DNA of 64,000 bases from Callorhinus ursinus (taxonomy: Eukaryota; Chordata; Mammalia; Carnivora; Otariidae): NCBI RefSeq assembly GCF_003265705.1, contig NW_020312775.1, positions 1 through 64,000 of the forward strand, read 5' to 3'. Within the stretch, counting starts at the first letter, position 1. Each line of letters opens with the position of its first letter. A program made the position numbers and the translations under genes. The notes beneath the pieces are model-generated. The model ran no database searches, was not told the DNA's origin, and saw nothing but the letters and a program-made list of their open reading frames with translations. This document shows, one piece after another, positions 22,341 to 33,906 of this stretch.

Positions 22341-22706
22341 GGAGCACCTGGGTGGCTCAGTCAGTTAAGTGACTGACTTGATTTCTGCTCAGATCATGAT
22401 CTCAGGGTCATTAGATCAAGCCCTGCTTAAGATTCTCTCTCTTCGACCATGGACTCTGAAAAACAAACTGAGGGTTCTAGAGGGGAGGAGGGGTTATCCT
22501 GGTGATGGGTATTAAAGAGGGCACATTCTGCGTGAAGCACTGGGTGTTATGCACAAACAATGAATCATGGAACACTACATCAAAAACTAATGATGTAATG
22601 TATGGTGATTTACATAACAATAAAAAATTTAAAAAAAAGATTCTCTCTCTTCCTCTCCCTCTGTCACTCCTTCCCCCTCTCCAAAAAACAAAAAACTTTT
22701 AAAAAA
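22341..22706 (+). mobile_element. CAN-SINE split by a later L1 tail insertion
   Basis: The SINE head and body lie at 22341-22444 and the 3' part at 22653-22706. Outer flanks aagaaattacccctag (22325-22340) and aagaaataacccctaag (from 22707) are its own duplication. The interruption is a 5'-truncated L1. Confidence 0.93.
22445..22636 (+). mobile_element. 5'-truncated L1 3' end nested in a SINE
   Basis: This is about 190 bases of L1 3' UTR ('gaggggaggaggggttatcc', 'gcactgggtgttatgcacaa', 'acataacaataaaaaattt'). It is bounded by the 16-base duplication aagattctctctcttc at 22429-22444 and 22637-22652. Confidence 0.95.
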
Positions 22707-23335
22707 AGAAATAACCCCTAAGAAGCACCACTCAAATGGTTTTACAGGTGAATTCTAGTAACCCATCAAAGATCAGATAGTACCAATTTTCTATAAATTA
22801 TTCAAGAGCATTTAAAAGGAATGAATATTCCTTAACCCCTTTTATGAACCAAGTATGACACTGACAGTTAATATGTAGATACAAAAATAATACAATATTA
22901 GCAAACATCCAACAATACATTTAGAAACCAATAAACTGTTACCAAGTGGGATTTCTCTCATTAATACAAGGTTGGTTCTATATTAGGAATTTCATTTATA
23001 TCATTCACCACAGTAACATAGTTAAGGACAAATATGATGTGATTATCACCATACATACTAAACAAACCTGTGGGAAAATTCAGCACCCATTCGTGTTTTT
23101 AAAAAGGGGAAAAAACCTCAAGAAAATAGGAATCAGGCAATGTCTTCTTAACATGATAAAAGATCTTCAATGAATTCTTAATGCTAATATTTTATTTAAT
23201 GTGGTACCACTAGAGGTTTTCCATTAAGGTCAGGAACAAGGAAAGTATGCCCACCACTTCATTCCTATTCAATCTTGTACTATATATATTAGTTGACTAG
23301 AGAAATCAATTAGATTTGTAAGAATGGATAACAAG

Positions 23336-23700
23336 GGTATTATGCTAAGTGAAATAAGTCAATCAGAGAAAGACAATTATCATATGGTTTCACTCATATG
23401 TGGAACATAAGGAATAGTGCAGAGAACAATAGGGGAAGGGAGGGAAAACTGAATGGGAAGAAATCAGAGAGGGAGACAAACCATGAGAGACCCTTGACTC
23501 CAGGGAAGCAGACTGAGGATTGTGGAAAGGGAGGTGGGTGGGGGGAGGGACGAGGTAACTGGCGGATGGGCATTAAGGAGGGCACATGATGTGATGAGCA
23601 CTGGGTGTTTTATGCAACTGATGAATCATTGAACATTATATCAAAAATTAATCATGTATTATGTGTTGGCTAATTGAATTTAAATTAAAAAAAATTAAAA
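23336..23700 (+). mobile_element. 5'-truncated L1 3' end with perfect 16-bp TSD
   Basis: Starts within the ORF2 tail ('gctaagtgaaataagtcaat') and ends 'gaatttaaattaaaaaaaat'. The word aagaatggataacaag stands at 23320-23335 and again at 23701-23716. Confidence 0.96.
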
Positions 23701-23998
23701 AAGAATGGATAACAAGAAGTAAAGCCATCCGAATATGCAGATAATATAGTACACCTATAAAAACAAAAAGTCCTATAGAAACAATGGCAAATTAACATAA
23801 GCAATAAAAGAAATCAACAAAGTAGCAGGATGTAAAGTTAACATACAAAAATCAATAGTCTTTATACATACAAACATACACACACGCACACACAATCCAG
23901 CTGGAGGGCACATTTTAGAAAACATCCTATACGCAATAGCAACAAAAAGGATTAAATGCATAGGACAAACTTAATAGGAACATCTATATAAGGAAATT

Positions 23999-24229
23999 TT
24001 TAAGTGTTTATTTAAATTCCAATTAGTTAACATACAGTGTAATATTAGTTTCAGGTGTACAATATAGTGATTTAACACTTCCATACAACACCTTATGCTC
24101 ATCACAAGTGCACTCTTTATTGCCCATTACCTATTTAAACTGTCCCTCCATACACCTCTCCTATGGTAACTATCAGTTTGTTCTCTATATTTGAGTCCGT
24201 TTCTTAGTTTGTCCCCCCCTCTCTTTTTT
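23999..24229 (-). mobile_element. 5'-truncated L1 3' end, minus strand
   Basis: The plus strand reads the complement of an L1 3' UTR: 'attccaattagttaacatac', 'tttcaggtgtacaatatagt', 'ccttatgctcatcacaagtg' and 'gtttcttagtttgtcccccc'. The poly-T start at its left end marks the tail. Confidence 0.88.
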
Positions 24230-24959
24230 TATATAAAACACTCCTGAAGGACACAGGGGAAACTTGAATAAATGAAAATATGTTCACTGTCCTTGGATAG
24301 AATAACTCAACATTTTTAAAAATGTCAATTCTTCCTGTTAATGTATAAATTTAGTACAACCTCAAATATATCAGCAAACACTTCTATGCAGTTAGACAAG
24401 ATGATAATAAAGTTCATATATTTAAAAAATTCAAGAATAACCAGGATATAAGTGAAAGATAAAACCTATGAGAGGGGAATAATGATACCAGCCATTAAAG
24501 CATATTATAAAGCCTATGTAATGACAACATTGTGGTACTGGCATATGAACAGACAACAGTCCCATAAAATAGAATAGAAAACCCCCCAAAATGCCCAAAA
24601 ACATGTGGAGATTTTAGTATATGATGAAAGGGCAAGTAAAATCACTGGGCCAAAGATGGACATTTAATAAATGGTGCTGGAACAACTGAGACATTTGGGA
24701 AAAAATAAAAGATCCATATCACACATCATATACAAAAACAAACAATAAAATCAACCAGGATGTGGGAGGAACCCTACTTCAAATACAAACAACAACAGAT
24801 TAATCTAACTATATTACAAATGAATATCTTAACCTCACTGAAGAGATGAGGAAGAACATAGCTAAACTAAGAAACTTGGGAAAACAGTATTTTGATTGCA
24901 TCCTCTGAGGCTAAAGACAAAAAGAACTGTTCATAAATACATACTAGCAGATCTATTTC

Positions 24960-25970
24960 TAATGGGTGTATTGTTTTAACATTTCTCCAACTACTTTATA
25001 ATACACCAGGCATGAACAAATGAGTAAATATTGTAAATAATGAGAGCTAGGTCAGAGAAAGGAGCTATAAATAAAGATAGAATGAATTGAAATCAGAATT
25101 ATCAGTCTGAGCTCATGAATTTTAATATCTATACATATAGGCAGGTACAGAAATGAATACAGCTATATCTGTAAGTATGGGCATATACATACCATATATT
25201 TCCTACTTTTGTTGATGGAGCAGGAGGGCCTGGCAGCAATGAAACCCCAGTAGCAGTGAACACACTTTGAGGTATTGGTTTCTAAATGTCATTATACAAG
25301 AAAGGAAATGGGGTTCCTTAGAGAAATAGCTTGATTCCAGGACTGTGGTGAGAAAAAAACACAAGATGAACATGAACATCTTATTATGCCAGTAAAGAAG
25401 GAAGGACACAAAAAAGGATAGGGTCATTTTGAAAGAACACAGAACCAACCAAAAGGAGTTCCCAATGACCACAGCTGGGATGATTTGAAGAATAAAGTAA
25501 ATAATCATAAAATTTGATTATAACTCATGTGCAACATAGTGATTCAAGAGTCAATATTGATATAAATTATTTGAATCAATAATTTGAAATACATTTTATA
25601 AAATAATTTATATAAATAACTTAAAAACATATAAATAAATGGAGGAGGAAAAAAATGGCTTTTCCAGAGAATTCCAATAAATAAATGTAGTAGGAATGAG
25701 GAAAATAGAAAGTCACGGGTAATAATTGTTGTAAGCAAGATCTTCAGATGGATTCTAAAAGTAGTGAGTAAAAGCCTGAGAAGAAACAATATCTTTATAC
25801 TCAAACTATTTCCTATACAATATTTATTACTTACAAATGGGAAAAAGCACCATTACAATGGAGCAACATAACTGCCACCACCTTAATCAAGTGATCAAGA
25901 TGAATATGACTAGTAATACAACATATGGACATCATGTACCACATGACATGATGTATGGAAAGGAACAAAA
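24960..25970. other. No recognised feature
   Basis: AT-rich sequence without L1, SINE or LTR landmarks that could be named. Long minus-strand open frames near 25203-25804 are low-complexity hydrophobic translations of A-rich DNA and do not resemble a protein family. Confidence 0.35.
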
Positions 25971-25974
25971 TTAC

Positions 25975-26425
25975 ATGTGCAATATAGTGTATAAGACCTA
26001 AAATTAAGTCTCAAGCATAAGTATGCCTTGACATCTGGGGAAAACCCAGAGGGCCTCAAATGTTCCCTTCTCTATTGTGCTCCCACAAATAAGGCCCCCT
26101 TGACAAAGAACCCTCCTTACATGGGAACTAGGTACAGTGCTTGCCTATCCCAGAGTAAGGGGCTTTAGTTCCCCACCGGAATTATTCAAACGAACCAATC
26201 ATAACTTTCCATGTGAACCAAGGGTCACTTCATCCTCTTGTTACTACAAAACTGCCCCCCACAGCCCCAGTTGTTCACTCTCTTCCAGAGCGTAACCTGT
26301 GAGGCTCTACCTGGCATGTAGTGTCCTTCTCCCCAAGACTATGAGTAAATGTTGCTAATAACCTGCTATGAATTCCTCTGTTCTGTGTCCAGTGTCATGT
26401 GCTCAGCTAGTCCCATAACAATAGA
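25975..26425 (+). mobile_element. Candidate solo LTR of an old endogenous retrovirus
   Basis: The stretch is C-rich compared with its flanks. It has a CCAAT box in 'gaaccaatcataactttcc', a 'gtgaggctctacctggcatg' U3/R-like part, a pyrimidine-rich segment and an end in 'cccataaca'. No gag, pol or env remnant adjoins. Boundaries and family are uncertain and no clear duplication was found. Confidence 0.4.
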
Positions 26426-26429
26426 TTGG

Positions 26430-28280
26430 AAATCCCTCCATCATCAGTGGAGTGGAGGGGAAGAAAATAAAACAGGTATTCTTGCCAAAAATGTATAACT
26501 TCAATCTAATCATAAGAAAATATCAGAAAAATCCAAATTGACAGATATTCTATAAAATACTTCACCAGCATCTTCAAAATGTCAGGGCTGTGAAAGACCC
26601 AGAAAAACTGATAAACTGTCAGCCTCAAGGAGATTAAGGAGAAATGGCTGCCAAATGCAATGTGGTATCCTGAATGGGATCCTGGAATAGAAAAAGGACA
26701 TTAGTGGGACAACAGGTAAAATGCAAATAACGTATGTAGATTTGTTAATAGTACCGCATCAGTGTTAATTTCATAGTTTTTATAATTTTTCTAAGGTTAT
26801 ATAAGACACTAACATCAGGGAAATCTGGGTGAAAACTTTCTGTGCTATTTTTGCAACCTTTCTGTAAGTCTAAAATTATTTCAAAGTTAAAAATTAAAAA
26901 GAGATAAAATCAAGGGTTAAGAAGGGTTATTCTGTAAACTACACTGTTTATAACAACAATCTAACCAACTGCAATATAGTTAGGAAGATAATTAGAAAGA
27001 TGGACAAATGCTCATATCACATCATCCATTAAAAATGAATTCAAACTGCTTTAGAGAGTCCATTATAAGAAATGAAACGCAGTCATCTCCAAGATGTAGA
27101 TGAATACTTATTTGCTCTTTAGATGAGAAAAGCATTTTTAAATACAAAAGAAATGAAATGCAATAAACAGAAATATATATAATTCACCAGTTACAATTTA
27201 AAGTCTAGGATATCAAAACTAACTGCAAGCAAAACTAAGATGCAAAGGAGAATTATAAGTTTTTTGAAGAAGAGAAAAAAGGAGAAAGGCTGTTAAGGGG
27301 TTTTAAAGAGAGAACATGAAATGATTAGCTACACAACTGAAGTGAATCATATGCTAGGATGGGGGATGCACAAGAGGGTGGAGCGGAAAGTAGACCACTG
27401 GGTAATCCAACTGGATTGCCTTTTTTTAATTAAGCCCTAACCTTGACCCTGGGTAAATTAGGCCAATATAGGTGTAGCTTATAGAAAGGGTACTGCTGTA
27501 ATTTACCTAATTGGAAGAAGAGTTGGGAAAAACTTGGGTACAATCCAAGAGCTCAGCAACAGGAGCCCTTTACTTTCTCCCAGGAACTTGCTAAAAAACA
27601 AGAGGCAGGTTTGGTAAAGCTCGGCGTCTTAATGGTTCCTTTCCAAAAATTAAACTAGCTGGGAGAAGACTTCAGTTGGCAGAATTTAGGTCACGCGACT
27701 CCCTGTGGCTCAATCAATTTTGTACTGGAAGGCGGAACCAGATTTCTGAGCCGCCCTGAGAAATGGAGTTCCATTCAGCCCCACAAAAGTGAAAGGGTTA
27801 TGATTATGTGCTCGCTCCACCTGTTTGAATGTCCTTGGGTGGAAAGCAAGACACAGTGTGCATCTGGTCAGAGTTTCTACCAGGCCAGGTCTCAAACCCA
27901 GAGAACTAATGTCCAAATTTATTGGCTATACAACAGGGGGTGTTAACTTTAAACTCGCCATTTGATGACAAAAAGCTGTCAGATATTAGTGTCCTAGGTG
28001 TTTTGATATTTAAACAAGTCAAGTTCCCACCAAAGATGGGGAAAATGGGTTCTGACATCTGTGCAGTGAAACCAGCATAGCATTTACATTGACACCTGAC
28101 AAAAGCAGCACAAAAGAGAAAACTTCCACCCAATAAAAGTCCTATCAATTACAAGAATAGCTAATATTTTTTTTAAGTTTCCCTCACCCCACACTCCTAA
28201 TTCCACTTCTTCCCTATTTGTTTCTTTTCTTTTCCACATTATTTACCACCTTTTAGGAATACAATATATTTTATTCATAT
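26430..28280. other. Unassigned sequence, locally less AT-rich
   Basis: 27340-28150 is less AT-rich and non-repetitive by eye. A minus-strand open stretch (about 28148-27906) lacks an ATG start and resembles no known protein. A conserved noncoding element or an old LTR are both possible; neither can be supported. Confidence 0.3.
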
Positions 28281-28283
28281 GCT

Positions 28284-28318
28284 GTTGTTTTTTTGTTTTG
28301 TTTTGTTTTGTTTTGTTT
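28284..28318. repeat. (GTTTT)n simple repeat
   Basis: Six near-perfect TTTTG units after a short T run. Confidence 0.9.
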
Positions 28319-28329
28319 ACACCACCCAT

Positions 28330-28462
28330 CTCCTGTGGTGGAACAATATAAACTCCAGGAGAGCATAAATCTTTGTTCATTGTTCATTAATGTATCCTAA
28401 GTGCCTATAGTAGTTCCTGGATCAATGGATACTTGAATATTTGTTGAATGAATAAATAACAT
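28330..28462 (+). mobile_element. LINE-2 3' end fragment
   Basis: The string 'aaactccaggagagcataaa' followed by 'taagtgcctatagtagttcc' and 'atatttgttgaatgaataaa' matches the L2 3' consensus order (gctcc..gagggca, cctggcacatagtagg, aatatttgttgaatga). Confidence 0.75.
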
Positions 28463-28839
28463 TTTCTCCAGCCACACTAGTCTCTTTTTCATTCCTCTAA
28501 CACTAACTCACATGTCTTTCTATGTGTTTTCCTGTAACAGCCTGCCTTCAGATATCCCTATGACCCCCTCCTTACTTAATTCATATTTCAGGTCACCTTA
28601 TCAGACGAGTCTCACTCTTCTTCATGACACTTAGCATGTGATCATAGTTTTGTTTTTGTTTTTGTTTGTTTTTGCTTTGTTTTAGATTTTTTGCTTTGTT
28701 TTTCTGCTTTTTTTTAACAATTCTTCCTTTTGCCCTAATTGCAGGTAAAGAAGTAGATGGGCCATGATTGTTTTAATTTTTGCAGTACAATGTCATCTTT
28801 CAGTATATGGGATAATGGCATGAGATATCTTGATATTGG

Positions 28840-28995
28840 ATCCCTGGCCTTATGGCTTTAGCACCTAGTAGCTTCATGACCTTGGACAGATATATTAACT
28901 CTTCCAAAATTTCATTATCCCTTCTTAAAATGAGAATAGCAACTGATGTGACCTCGTAAGGCTGTTGGTGGGTGTTGGTGTTCATTCAGATAACA
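28840..28995 (+). mobile_element. MIR SINE fragment
   Basis: Order of core motifs: 'ctagtagcttcatgaccttg', 'acagatatattaactcttcc', 'tcttaaaatgagaatagcaa' and 'aaggctgttggtgggtgttg'. These parallel the MIR words for 'tgtgaccttgggcaagtta' and 'ctgtaaaatgggga'. Confidence 0.7.
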
Positions 28996-29965
28996 CATAA
29001 TAATTACCATTGACTGTAGGTTATCAGAATTGAGGGTCAGAAGATCTGGGGTTCTTCCCAGTCTCTATTTCTTAAAGCTATTTTGTGATTTCCAAGAAAT
29101 CACCTTAAGCCACACTGTGCTTTAGATTGTACTTCTGTCAAAAGGAATAAGCCCTGTCAATACTGTTTACCATAAGTGATTTAAGATATGTATCTTTAAT
29201 TCATCATGAACTCAGTATCACTTTCTTAATGGGTGATGGACAGTTGTAGTGCTTAGGGTGTCCAGAAAAAAAATCCTAAAAAAACCCAGAGAGGGAAAAT
29301 GAGAAGATCCGATATTCCTCCCTTAAAGGACAGGATATTTTCCCAGCCTAATGTCAAATACTACACAGAGAATCCTGAGCAGAAAATAATTGAGAAATCA
29401 GATTGGAGTTCCACTTGTACTGAGGGGAACCTCCCCCCAGGATCTTGGTGCAGATCAGAACAGCAGAGACTTTTTAAAAGCAGAATTTTAAGGTATTTTT
29501 TTTCTTTTTCTCTCATATCCCCTAAACAAATCTTGAAAACAGCCCTCTCATGTTTTTTAATTTGCAAAGGATATAATTTCGGGTATATTGTATATTTTAT
29601 ATGTGCTTTAAAAATCCTTTTTCTAAATCTTGGTGCTACAAACATAGTTCAATCAATTTATGGAAAATGTTTAGCATATTACTCAGGCAATTAGTATGAT
29701 CAGGATTTACTTTTTATAAGAAAAAGTATGATTTAATTTTTCAGTTTCAGTAAATGTATAAATGACTCTGTATGGTATCTTCCTTCTGAATCCTAAATCT
29801 AATACTGGTAGGTATATAGTAAGATAGCTAAATACAGAAAACCCACTTTGCTGCCTCAAAACTATGATTCAGGATCTATGCAATTTCAATAAGTTATATA
29901 TTAGATATTTCTTCCCCTGGATGAGTGCAGCATAGACTTAAGATGAATTAGATAAATATCTTTCT
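28996..29965. other. No recognised feature
   Basis: The plus-strand open frame at about 29299-29694 resembles no known family, has no splice-bounded context and is overlapped by an equally long frame on the other strand. It is treated as chance. Confidence 0.4.
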
Positions 29966-29969
29966 TTTG

Positions 29970-30182
29970 TAAAAAAAATTTTTAAGATATTTTTAACATT
30001 TTATTTTGAGATGATTGTAAATTCACATGCAGTTGTAAGAAATAATGCTTAGAAATCCAAGGTACACTTTATCCAATTTTTCCCAGTGATAATATATTAC
30101 AAAATTATAGTATAATATCAGAACCAGAATACTGACCTTGATAATATCCATTGATCTCATTTAGGTTGTTCCAGTTTTACTT

Positions 30183-30217
<35 letters not shown>

Positions 30218-31535
30218 CTTACTTCTGTGCAGTTTTATCACATGTGTAGGTCTATGCATCAACCACAATAGACAAGATTCTAAACAAATCCAACACCACA
30301 ATGATCCTCCCTAGTGTTATCATTTTACAATTACATCTATCTTCCTTCTAGAATGATTCCCCATACCTAACCGCTGGAAACTACTAAACTGTCTTCACTT
30401 CTAAATTTTTGTCATTTCAAAAATCTTAAATATAAATGGAATCATAAAATATGTAAGTTTTAGGATTGGATGTTTTTTCACTCCCCATAATTCCCTGGAG
30501 ATCCATCAAAGTTTTTGCATGTGTCAAGAGTTTATTACTTTTTAATTTTGAGTAGTATTCCATGATAGGTATATACCACAGTTTGTTTCACTCATTCAAG
30601 GACATTTGGGTTTTTCCAGTCATTGACTTACAGATAAAGTTGCTATGAACAATTGTGTAGATGATTTTCTGTGTGAAATTAAGCTTTTAATTATCTGGTC
30701 TAAATGCCCACAAGTGAGATTTCTGGCTTGTATGTTAAGTTCATGTTTAATTTTAAAGAAATTGCCATACTGTTTTACAAAATGGCTAAACCTATTTTAT
30801 AGTCTCACAGAAATGTATAAGCAATCCAGCTTCCCTCCACATCCTTGCCAACATTTGGTGTTATCATTTTTTATTTTAGTTATTCTAATACGTGTGTAGT
30901 TATAGTCTCACTGAAGTCTTTACTTGCATTTTTCTAATGACTAATGATGACTAATGATGTTGAAGATATCTTACTGTGCTTATTTGCCATCTGTATATCC
31001 CCTTTGGTGAAATTTTTCCTGTCTTTTGCCCATTTTCTACTTGGATTCTTTGGTTGTTGATTGTTGAGTTTTATGAGTTCTTTTTATTTTCTAGATAGTA
31101 GTCTTTTGTTGAATACATGGCTTTCAAGTTTTTCTCCTGTCTATAGCTTGTATTTTCATTCCTTCATAGAATCTCTCACAAAGTAAAGTTTTTAATTTAG
31201 ATGAGGTCTAAATTATTGATTTTTTAAAATGGATGGTGCTTTTGATGTCAAATCAAAGAACTTTGCCTAGATCTAGATCCAGATTTTCTCCTGTGGCATT
31301 TTCTGAAATTATTATACTTTTACACTTTACATTTAAGTCTGTGACATATCAATTTTTAGTTCTATATTCTGTTCTACTGATACATGTGTCTATACCTCCA
31401 CTAATGCCACATTATCTTGATTGCTGTAGCTATGTAGTAAGGTTAACATCACATGAAGTGATTCTTTTTGCTTTATTATTCTTTATCAGTTATGTTTATG
31501 TTCAATTTTAGAATAAGCTTCTCTACATCTGTACT
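29970..31535 (-). mobile_element. Old L1, 3' UTR to reverse-transcriptase end, minus strand
   Basis: The plus strand reads the complement of L1: 'attttgagatgattgtaaat' (3' UTR), 'gagtagtattccatgatagg' (ORF2 end), 'tttgcccattttctacttgg' and 'gtctatacctccactaatgc', then 'ttcaattttagaataagctt' at the far end. Large internal loss is likely and no frame is intact. Confidence 0.8.
30186..30216. repeat. (GT)n microsatellite
   Basis: About 15 GT units inside the L1 3' UTR, at the position where such elements often carry one. Confidence 0.95.
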
Positions 31536-31539
31536 GTAT

Positions 31540-32472
31540 GGATGGAGGTTTCTGTGATTTGTCCTGCATAACCGACCACCCCAACCTGCAGATACACAGG
31601 CAAGCTAAAGAATGTTGTTTGTGAGATTTGTGTTGCATAAGTGACTACAGGAGCCTGACTAGTTGACATTAGCTGGCCTCCAGGTCAGAATCGGCCCTTC
31701 TGGTCTGGAGGCCAAGAGCTGTAAATCTTGCCTTATATCCCCTCCTTCTCCAGGCTATGCTGCCCCCGCCCCTCAAATCCCCCCTCCCCACCACCGAGGG
31801 AATCCAGGAGGGGAGGCAGGCACACATAGCCCAGGTTCCTTGAATATGTTAAGACATGGTAACATAGGAATGCTGCTCCCTCCAAACTGCATGTAGGCAA
31901 ACAAATGTTTAACTTCAGACCCCATCATTTGCCCTATAAATACATGGGTATGGTCATTTAGAAGTCTTACCTGAGAGCAGGACGCTCTGCTCAGGCCTCT
32001 TAATCCGGACTCCAGCCTGGCTGTCTCCACTGGGCTTCCCCAGCTAGCGAGATTGGATGTTAAGTACCCGCTCCAGAGGAGAGACTGGTAAACTTTTCCT
32101 CCAGTTTAGAGACTGGTGCCCTAGCTTTGATAACAAGGTTCAAGACTGAAAGCCTGCGAAAACTTCCAAATGTAAAAGGAACATTGAGTTTCTTTTGTTT
32201 AATGAATGGATTGAGGGCATCATTCCTGAGTGAATGGGAGAGAATGAAAACACTATTTGAATAGTGCAGAAACCTCCTAAGCTAATGATTAAAGCTACCA
32301 AGCATCCATTCTCAATCACCTTTTTGCAATAATATTTTTTTTCCTGCAAAGTTTGTTGGAATATGTCATTGTATCTGAATTTGCATTTGACCCTAGGTCA
32401 GGTTGTGGAGCTGAAGCTGCAAGCTCTCTGTGTGTCTGTAAATAAAGTCTTTCCTCCAAGTCTGTGAGGGCA
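31540..32472 (+). mobile_element. Candidate LTR of an endogenous retrovirus
   Basis: The block is distinctly more GC-rich than its flanks. It has a TATA box (tataaata at 31935-31942). About 500 bases on, a polyadenylation signal AATAAA (32441-32446) is followed by 'gtctttcctccaagtctgtg', a typical LTR layout of promoter, R and U5. Near the left end two imperfect copies of a 30-base word ('ctgtgatttgtcctgcataa' and 'tgagatttgtgttgcataag') suggest U3 repeats. No coding remnant adjoins. Ends and family are not established. Confidence 0.45.
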
Positions 32473-32474
32473 TA

Positions 32475-32925
32475 ATATTTTTCTATGCCTGGAAGAGTTT
32501 AATAATTTGATTATTTTCTTAAAATTAGTTCAAACCCAGTCTTCTTGAATTATTGCTTCTGAAAAATGCTTAAATACAATAATTCCCAGAGGAAAAAAAC
32601 TGATTATCTGCTACTTTAAAATGTGCTGACCTTTCAGGAAGACAGACAAAAAGAAAACAACTTTTCTCAAAGAAACCTTATCTTGGAATCATTTTTAATA
32701 ATAATCCATATTTATGTGAATCCTTAAGCAAATAAGATTAGTTTGATAATTTTAGCTTATATGACATTTCTTCACTCTGATCATAATGTGGAATTTAATA
32801 AAAGTACATATTTTGTTTTCTGGAATAGTTGGTTTTGTTTTCTCATGCAGAATTTAGTTTATCTAAACTTCCTAAATACCTATACTGGTTTTACTAATTA
32901 TACAAGTTAATATCACAACCACATA
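32475..32925. other. No recognised feature
   Basis: AT-rich unique-looking sequence between the LTR candidate and an old L1. Confidence 0.35.
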
Positions 32926-33083
32926 ATCCTCTCAAAAATGAAGGCAACATAAAAACATTTCCAGATAAACAAAACTGAGAAAATTTACTTTTAGCAGACC
33001 ATTCTTATAAGAACTACTGGAATAAGTTTTTCAAGCTCAAAGCAAGTGACACCAAATGGTAATTCAAATGCAAACAAAAAATA

Positions 33084-33424
33084 GACTATTATGCTAAATG
33101 AAATAAGTCAGCCAGAGAAAGACAAATACCATATGATTTCACTCATATGTGGAATTTTAAGAAACAAAACAAATGAGCATAGGGGAAAAAATAAGAGAAA
33201 GAGAGGCAAACCAAGAAACAGACTCTTAACTATAGAGAACAAACTGATAGTCACCAGAAGGAAGGTGTGTGGGGGGATGGGTGAAATAGGTAATGGGCAA
33301 TAAGGAGTGCATATGTGATAAGCACAAGGCGTTGTACGGAAATGTTGAATCACTATATTGTATACCTGAAACTAATATTACACTGTATAATAACTAACTG
33401 AAATTTAAATGAAAACTTAAAGAA
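33084..33424 (+). mobile_element. 5'-truncated L1 3' end
   Basis: Markers are 'tatgctaaatgaaataagtc', 'caaaccaagaaacagactct' and 'tgtatacctgaaactaatat', with tail 'aatttaaatgaaaacttaaa'. Similar A-rich words flank both sides but the duplication is not sharp. Confidence 0.85.
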
Positions 33425-33862
33425 AATAAAGAGCAATGGTAAAGATAATTATGTAACTATAAAAGGCAATATAAATGCATATTTTTCTCCTTTCTCTTTT
33501 AACTGACTGAAAAGCAATTGTATTAAATAATATGTATATATGATTGGACCTATAACATATAAAAATGTAATATGCTTGTAATGTGTTTACCAATAATAGT
33601 ACAAAAGAGTTGGGTGGAACCAAAGCTGTATTGGGCTAAAGAAATGACTACAGATGGTGAAGTAGTAATTATAATAATTAACATTATGTAACATTAATAG
33701 ATGTAATATGTAAAATAATAATATGACAAAAAGGGTAGAAGAAAGGGAATAGAGCTATGTAGGAGTAATGTTTCTATATATCATTGGAATTAAGCTAATA
33801 CAAATAAGCATCTGATAAGATACAATGTATATGGTAAGCCCTACAACAACAACTATATGAGT

Positions 33863-33906
33863 AAAAAAGTAGAGAAGTGTTAAAAAAAAAAAGTAGAGAA
33901 GTGTTA
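33863..33906 (+). mobile_element. Probable tail-only insertion scar
   Basis: The word aaaagtagagaagtgttaa occurs twice, separated only by a short A run. As at 1325-1379, this fits target-site duplication around a bare poly-A tail. Local tandem duplication is the alternative. Confidence 0.45.

Larger units (their letters stand above)
21575..24955 (+). mobile_element. Old L1 fragment, right part, with nested insertions
   Basis: This continues the element at 14.5-15.27 kb through the post-endonuclease and reverse-transcriptase regions. Markers are 'agcagtgatcagaggcatat', 'ccaagtgggatttctctcat' near 22940, and 'ggtactggcatatgaacaga' near 24535. It is split by SINEs and short L1 insertions listed separately. 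Confidence 0.65.

Noticed and set aside
25203..25804. Two hydrophobic minus-strand open frames that look like small membrane proteins
   Set aside because: They are translations of the T-rich strand of AT-rich DNA, lack family motifs, promoter or splice context, and the same bias appears opposite many A-rich repeats here.
27906..28148. An 80-codon cysteine-containing minus-strand frame resembling a secreted peptide
   Set aside because: No ATG at its start, no acceptor clearly supporting an exon, and no family match.
29299..29694. A 131-codon plus-strand open frame
   Set aside because: Overlapped by a 94-codon frame on the other strand, no recognisable domain and no splice or promoter signals.
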